Shown here: positions 5,138 to 7,462 of the stretch, in pieces | Numbering within the stretch: position 1 is the first letter of the stretch | Layout of the letters: the number at the start of each line of letters is the position of its first letter | Made by a program: the position numbers and the translations under genes | NCBI GenBank assembly: GCA_027694045.1 | Contig: JAQEWB010000011.1 | Location: forward strand, 1-7,462 | DNA from: Bacillaceae bacterium OF18-1A | Lineage (GTDB): Bacteria; Bacillota; Bacilli; Bacillales; Bacillaceae_G | Length of the DNA: 7,462 nucleotides | Reading direction: 5' to 3' | The notes under the pieces: generated by a model | Told to the model about the DNA's origin: nothing | Databases searched by the model: none | What the model saw: the letters and a program-made list of their open reading frames with translations, nothing else

Positions 5138-5233
5138 TATAATTCTCCAATATTAGGATAGAATACTAACACATGGCTTTCTAGTATTCCCCCCCTTTTA
5201 TGGACAAAACGTATTATGTTTTGTCCTTTTTTT
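5138..5233 (+). ncRNA. Candidate small RNA, antisense to the alaT 3' end, with a C-rich tract
   Basis: A perfect TATAAT (5138-5143) on the plus strand predicts a start near 5150. The RNA would contain a hairpin, GAATACTA (5161-5168) with TAGTATTC (5182-5189), then an unpaired run of seven Cs and four Us (5189-5199). It would end in an intrinsic terminator: GGACAAAAC (5202-5210) with GTTTTGTCC (5218-5226) and seven Ts (5227-5233). Length would be about 85 nt. The terminator points rightward only, and no plus-strand gene lies upstream except yuzA, which has its own terminator. The -35 is weak (TTCACG at 19 bp). C-rich unpaired tracts are typical of Gram-positive small RNAs that pair with G-rich ribosome binding sites. 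No function is proven. Confidence 0.4.
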
Positions 5234-6388
5234 ATTCTCTACGAACCGTTCCATTCTCTTCATTGCTTCCATAAGCTGTTCAAGCGATGTTGCATACGAG
5301 CAACGAATAAACCCTTCACCACTTTCGCCAAATACATTCCCGGGTACAACCGCCACTTTTTCTTCTAGTAATAACTGCTCCGCAAATTCCGCTGAAGATA
5401 GTCCTGTTGAAGCAATAGAGGGAAACACATAAAACGCTCCGCCTGGTACATGACACATTAATCCCATTTCATTGAAAGATGTCGTCATAAAGTTCCGACG
5501 CTTTTTATAACTATCTCTCATCTGAATTACTTCATCATTCCCTGCGCGTAACGCTTCAAGTGCTGCGAACTGAGACATCGTCGGTGCACACATCATAGAA
5601 TATTGATGGATTTTGAGCATTAATTCTGAAAATTGAACAGGAGCTGCAATCATACCGAGGCGCCATCCTGTCATCGCAAACCCTTTTGAAAATCCTGAAA
5701 TTAAAATTGTATGCTCACGCATATTTTTAATACTCGCGAAACTCGTATACACTTCGTCATATACAAGCTCTGCATAAATTTCATCAGATAATACGATTAA
5801 ATTGTACTTCTCAACAATTACTGCCAGTTCTTCAAGTTCAGTTTTATTTAACATCGCACCTGTTGGATTATTTGGAGAACAAAGTAAAATCGCCTTTGTT
5901 TTCGCTGTAATAGCTGCTTCAATTTGTTTTGGCTGTACTTTAAACTCATTTTCTAAAGTAGTCGCCACAGGAACTGGTACTCCTCCGGCTAATGTTACAA
6001 GTGGTGCATAAGAAACGAAGCTCGGTTCAATAATGAGTACTTCATCATCAGGGTTTATAATGGCACGCATCGCTACATCTAACGCTTGACTCGCTCCAAC
6101 TGTAACAACGATTTCATCGTTCGGATCATAAGTTACTGCAAATTGTTTTTTTAGATACTTTGCTATTTCTTGACGGAGCTCCAATAATCCTGCATTTGCT
6201 GTATATGACGTATATCCTTGTTCTAAAGAACGAATACATGCTTGTCTTACATTCCAAGGTGTAACAAAGTCCGGTTCTCCCACTCCAAGAGAAATAACAC
6301 CTTTCATATTTGCCGCTAAATCGAAAAACTTTCGAATGCCCGATGGCTGTAAAGCTTCTGCTGCTCTAGATAGTTCAAACTGCTTCAT
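5198..6388 (-). CDS. alaT: PLP-dependent aminotransferase, probable alanine transaminase
   Basis: This 396-residue class I/II fold-type I aminotransferase is cytoplasmic. Hallmarks are the cofactor-side SPNNPTG (171-177), SDEIYAELVY (201-210, Asp202 to the pyridine nitrogen), the PLP-lysine motif SGFSKGFAMTGWRLG (231-245, Lys235 as Schiff base) and Arg362 in FIRCSYATS for the substrate carboxylate. Placement beside an Lrp/AsnC regulator matches B. subtilis alaR-alaT (yugG-yugH), so pyruvate/glutamate to alanine transamination is the likely reaction; other amino acids remain possible. Its ATG overlaps the alaR stop as ATGA and the upstream ribosome binding site is weak (GGTG), pointing to translational coupling. 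The last ~11 residues (KKRTKHNTFCP) are encoded by a hairpin that looks like a rightward terminator, and the protein is about 10 residues longer than I recall for the B. subtilis enzyme. Confidence 0.92.
   Translation of the reverse strand: MKQFELSRAAEALQPSGIRKFFDLAANMKGVISLGVGEPDFVTPWNVRQACIRSLEQGYTSYTANAGLLELRQEIAKYLKKQFAVTYDPNDEIVVTVGASQALDVAMRAIINPDDEVLIIEPSFVSYAPLVTLAGGVPVPVATTLENEFKVQPKQIEAAITAKTKAILLCSPNNPTGAMLNKTELEELAVIVEKYNLIVLSDEIYAELVYDEVYTSFASIKNMREHTILISGFSKGFAMTGWRLGMIAAPVQFSELMLKIHQYSMMCAPTMSQFAALEALRAGNDEVIQMRDSYKKRRNFMTTSFNEMGLMCHVPGGAFYVFPSIASTGLSSAEFAEQLLLEEKVAVVPGNVFGESGEGFIRCSYATSLEQLMEAMKRMERFVENKKRTKHNTFCP
5202..5233 (+). terminator. Rightward intrinsic terminator inside the alaT 3' coding end
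   Basis: A 9-bp stem, GGACAAAAC (5202-5210) with GTTTTGTCC (5218-5226), has a 7-nt loop and is followed by seven Ts. In the leftward (alaT) direction no T-run follows, so it should not terminate alaT. It supports a rightward transcript ending here. Confidence 0.65.
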
Positions 6389-6882
6389 GGTGTCACCACA
6401 ATTCGCTTATCATCATCGTTTTTTTCATAAATAATGCCCTCATGTTTATACTTCTTCAAAATGAAATGAGTTGTTGTAGAAACGACAGATTCAATTGTTG
6501 CTAATTTCTCAGAAACAAACATCGCTACTTCTCCCATTGTCTTTCCTTCTAACGTAATAGAAAGATCATATGTCCCCGACATTAAATACACAGATTTCAC
6601 TTCTGAATAACGATAAATTTGTTCCGCAACCGCATCGAATCCAACGCCGTGTTTTGGCGTAACTTTCACATCAATCATCGCCGTTAAACCAGTATGCTCT
6701 TTCACCTTCGTCCAATCGATATGTGTTACATAGTCCACAATAATCTTTTCACTTTCTAACTTCGCAACCATTCTTTTTACTTCTTCTACTTCTATATTTA
6801 ACAGCTTCGCTAACGTATCTACCGATAAACGACTATTCTTCTCAAGACAAGCTAATACTTCCAATTCTTTTTCTGTCACCAT
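6385..6882 (-). CDS. alaR: Lrp/AsnC family transcriptional regulator, AlaR-like
   Basis: This 165-residue regulator has an N-terminal winged helix-turn-helix (about 1-55: TEKELEVLACLEKNSR, then LSVDTLAKLLNIEVEEVKRMVAKLE). A C-terminal RAM/AsnC ligand-binding domain follows (about 65-140), with FDAVAEQIYRYSEVKSVYLMSGTYDLSI carrying the family's typical Ser-Gly-x-Tyr-Asp. Such proteins bind DNA as dimers or octamers and sense amino acids. Directly upstream of and overlapping an aminotransferase, it fits AlaR, the activator of alaT in B. subtilis. The ATG at 6882 is chosen because GGGAGG (6892-6897) is 9 nt away; an earlier ATG at 6891 touches that site with no spacing. A sigma-A promoter lies at 6915-6942. 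The repeat array begins only about 30 bp upstream of that promoter. Confidence 0.92.
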   Translation of the reverse strand: MVTEKELEVLACLEKNSRLSVDTLAKLLNIEVEEVKRMVAKLESEKIIVDYVTHIDWTKVKEHTGLTAMIDVKVTPKHGVGFDAVAEQIYRYSEVKSVYLMSGTYDLSITLEGKTMGEVAMFVSEKLATIESVVSTTTHFILKKYKHEGIIYEKNDDDKRIVVTP

Positions 6883-6891
6883 ACAAATCAT

Positions 6892-6897
6892 CCTCCC
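6892..6897 (-). promoter_or_regulatory. Ribosome binding site fixing the alaR start
   Basis: GGGAGG on the minus strand is directly followed by an ATG (6891) with no spacing, and by the in-frame ATG at 6882 after 9 nt. The second is the workable start and yields Met-Val-Thr-Glu-Lys. Confidence 0.7.
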
Positions 6898-6914
6898 TTT
6901 TCGTTTGTGTCTAA

Positions 6915-6942
6915 ATTATACAAATACCCTTTCCAGTTTGAA
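6915..6942 (-). promoter_or_regulatory. Sigma-A-type promoter of the alaR-alaT operon
   Basis: On the minus strand TTCAAA (6937-6942) and a perfect TATAAT (6915-6920) are 16 bp apart, about 30 bp before the alaR start. No Lrp-type operator could be defined by eye. Confidence 0.55.
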
Positions 6943-6974
6943 AAGGAGATTTTTTTAGAGAATTATGTCAAAAT

Positions 6975-7462
6975 AAAGTGACACTTTAATCTGTGGAATG
7001 GTTTATCCCACAGATTATTAGTGGAACCAATCGGGCTTTTACGGGCAGTTGCTTTCCCGCCTAACCTCTTTGCTTAAGCTACTTTTTAAAGCAGAGAGCT
7101 TACTGCCCGTTAATAGCGGGGTAAAGTGACACTTTAATCTGTGGAATGGTTTATCCCACAGATTATTAGTGGAACCAATCGGGCTTTTACGGGCAGTTGC
7201 TTTCCCGCCTAACCTCTTTGCTTAAGCTACTTTTTAAAGCAGAGAGCTTACTGCCCGTTAATAGCGGGGTAAAGTGACACTTTAATCTGTGGAATGGTTT
7301 ATCCCACAGATTATTAGTGGAACCAATCGGGCTTTTACGGGCAGTTGCTTTCCCGCCTAACCTCTTTGCTTAAGCTACTTTTTAAAGCAGAGAGCTTACT
7401 GCCCGTTAATAGCGGGGTAAAGTGACACTTTAATCTGTGGAATGGTTTATCCCACAGATTAT
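6975..7462 (+). repeat. Exact tandem array of a 148-bp non-coding repeat, cut by the window end
   Basis: Three complete units (6975-7122, 7123-7270, 7271-7418) and the first 44 nt of a fourth (7419-7462) are identical base for base. The unit begins AAAGTGACACTTTAATC and ends TAGCGGGGT. The period, 148, is not a multiple of three and no reading frame runs through. Inside each unit are a 10-bp stem (unit positions 13-22 with 34-43), a 9-bp stem ACGGGCAGT/ACTGCCCGT (67-75 with 128-136) and a nested 10-bp stem (92-101 with 115-124, one G-U pair). Size, structure and a degenerate relative at 988-1029 resemble the bcr repeats of the B. cereus group (bcr1 is about 155 bp with flanking TTTAT); the left edge carries ATAAA (6973-6977), the complement of TTTAT. 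The exact family is not verified. Confidence 0.85.

Noticed and set aside
6975..7462. CRISPR array
   Set aside because: The period is 148 bp with every base identical between copies. There are no short repeats alternating with unique spacers and no cas gene in view.
6975..7462. Insertion sequence or protein-coding tandem repeat
   Set aside because: There is no transposase frame, and the 148-bp period shifts the reading frame each copy with stops throughout.

Overview
The window is low-GC, Gram-positive chromosomal DNA. It most likely comes from the Bacillus cereus group (cereus/anthracis/thuringiensis). Three things point there: strong AAGGAGG-type ribosome binding sites, proteins very close to Bacillus ones, and a 148-bp repeat at the right end that resembles the bcr interspersed repeats of that group. 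Most gene families and their order match the 'yug' region of B. subtilis from memory (yugO, yugN, pgi, yuzA, yugI, alaT/yugH, alaR/yugG). In that memory B. subtilis also carries yugM, yugJ/yugK and the Mistic gene mstX here; none is present in this window. All comparisons to other genomes are from memory and were not searched.

Layout. Positions 1-43 hold a good leftward promoter whose gene lies off the left edge. A rightward MgtC/SapB-family membrane protein gene (300-980) follows, then a fragment of the same repeat family as the right-end array and an intrinsic terminator. Next comes a rightward TVGYGD potassium channel with an RCK domain (yugO, 1123-2118). Its 3' end overlaps the leftward yugN by 14 bp. 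Leftward pgi (glucose-6-phosphate isomerase) is separated from yugN by a symmetrical terminator. A 260-bp divergent region full of palindromes leads to the small rightward membrane protein gene yuzA (DUF378). Its structured 3' region faces leftward yugI (S1-domain general stress protein 13). A leftward two-gene operon, alaR (Lrp/AsnC regulator) then alaT (PLP aminotransferase), comes next. From 6975 to the right edge the sequence is an exact tandem array of a non-coding 148-bp unit: three full copies and 44 nt of a fourth.

How the parts work together. alaR-alaT is a regulator-plus-enzyme operon, probably for alanine synthesis. pgi is core glycolysis. yugO and the MgtC-like protein concern membrane ion handling. 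yugI is a ribosome-associated S1 protein.

The less ordinary content is non-coding. (1) The identical tandem array, whose unit can fold into nested stems plus a possible pseudoknot, has a diverged relative 6 kb away with paired changes in its stem. (2) A candidate rightward small RNA (about 5150-5233) is antisense to the end of alaT, with a perfect TATAAT, two hairpins, a seven-C single-stranded tract and a U-run terminator. (3) The yuzA 3' region has three consecutive hairpins, the first with a loop identical to the anti-Shine-Dalgarno core of 16S rRNA. These are sequence-based hypotheses with no expression data.
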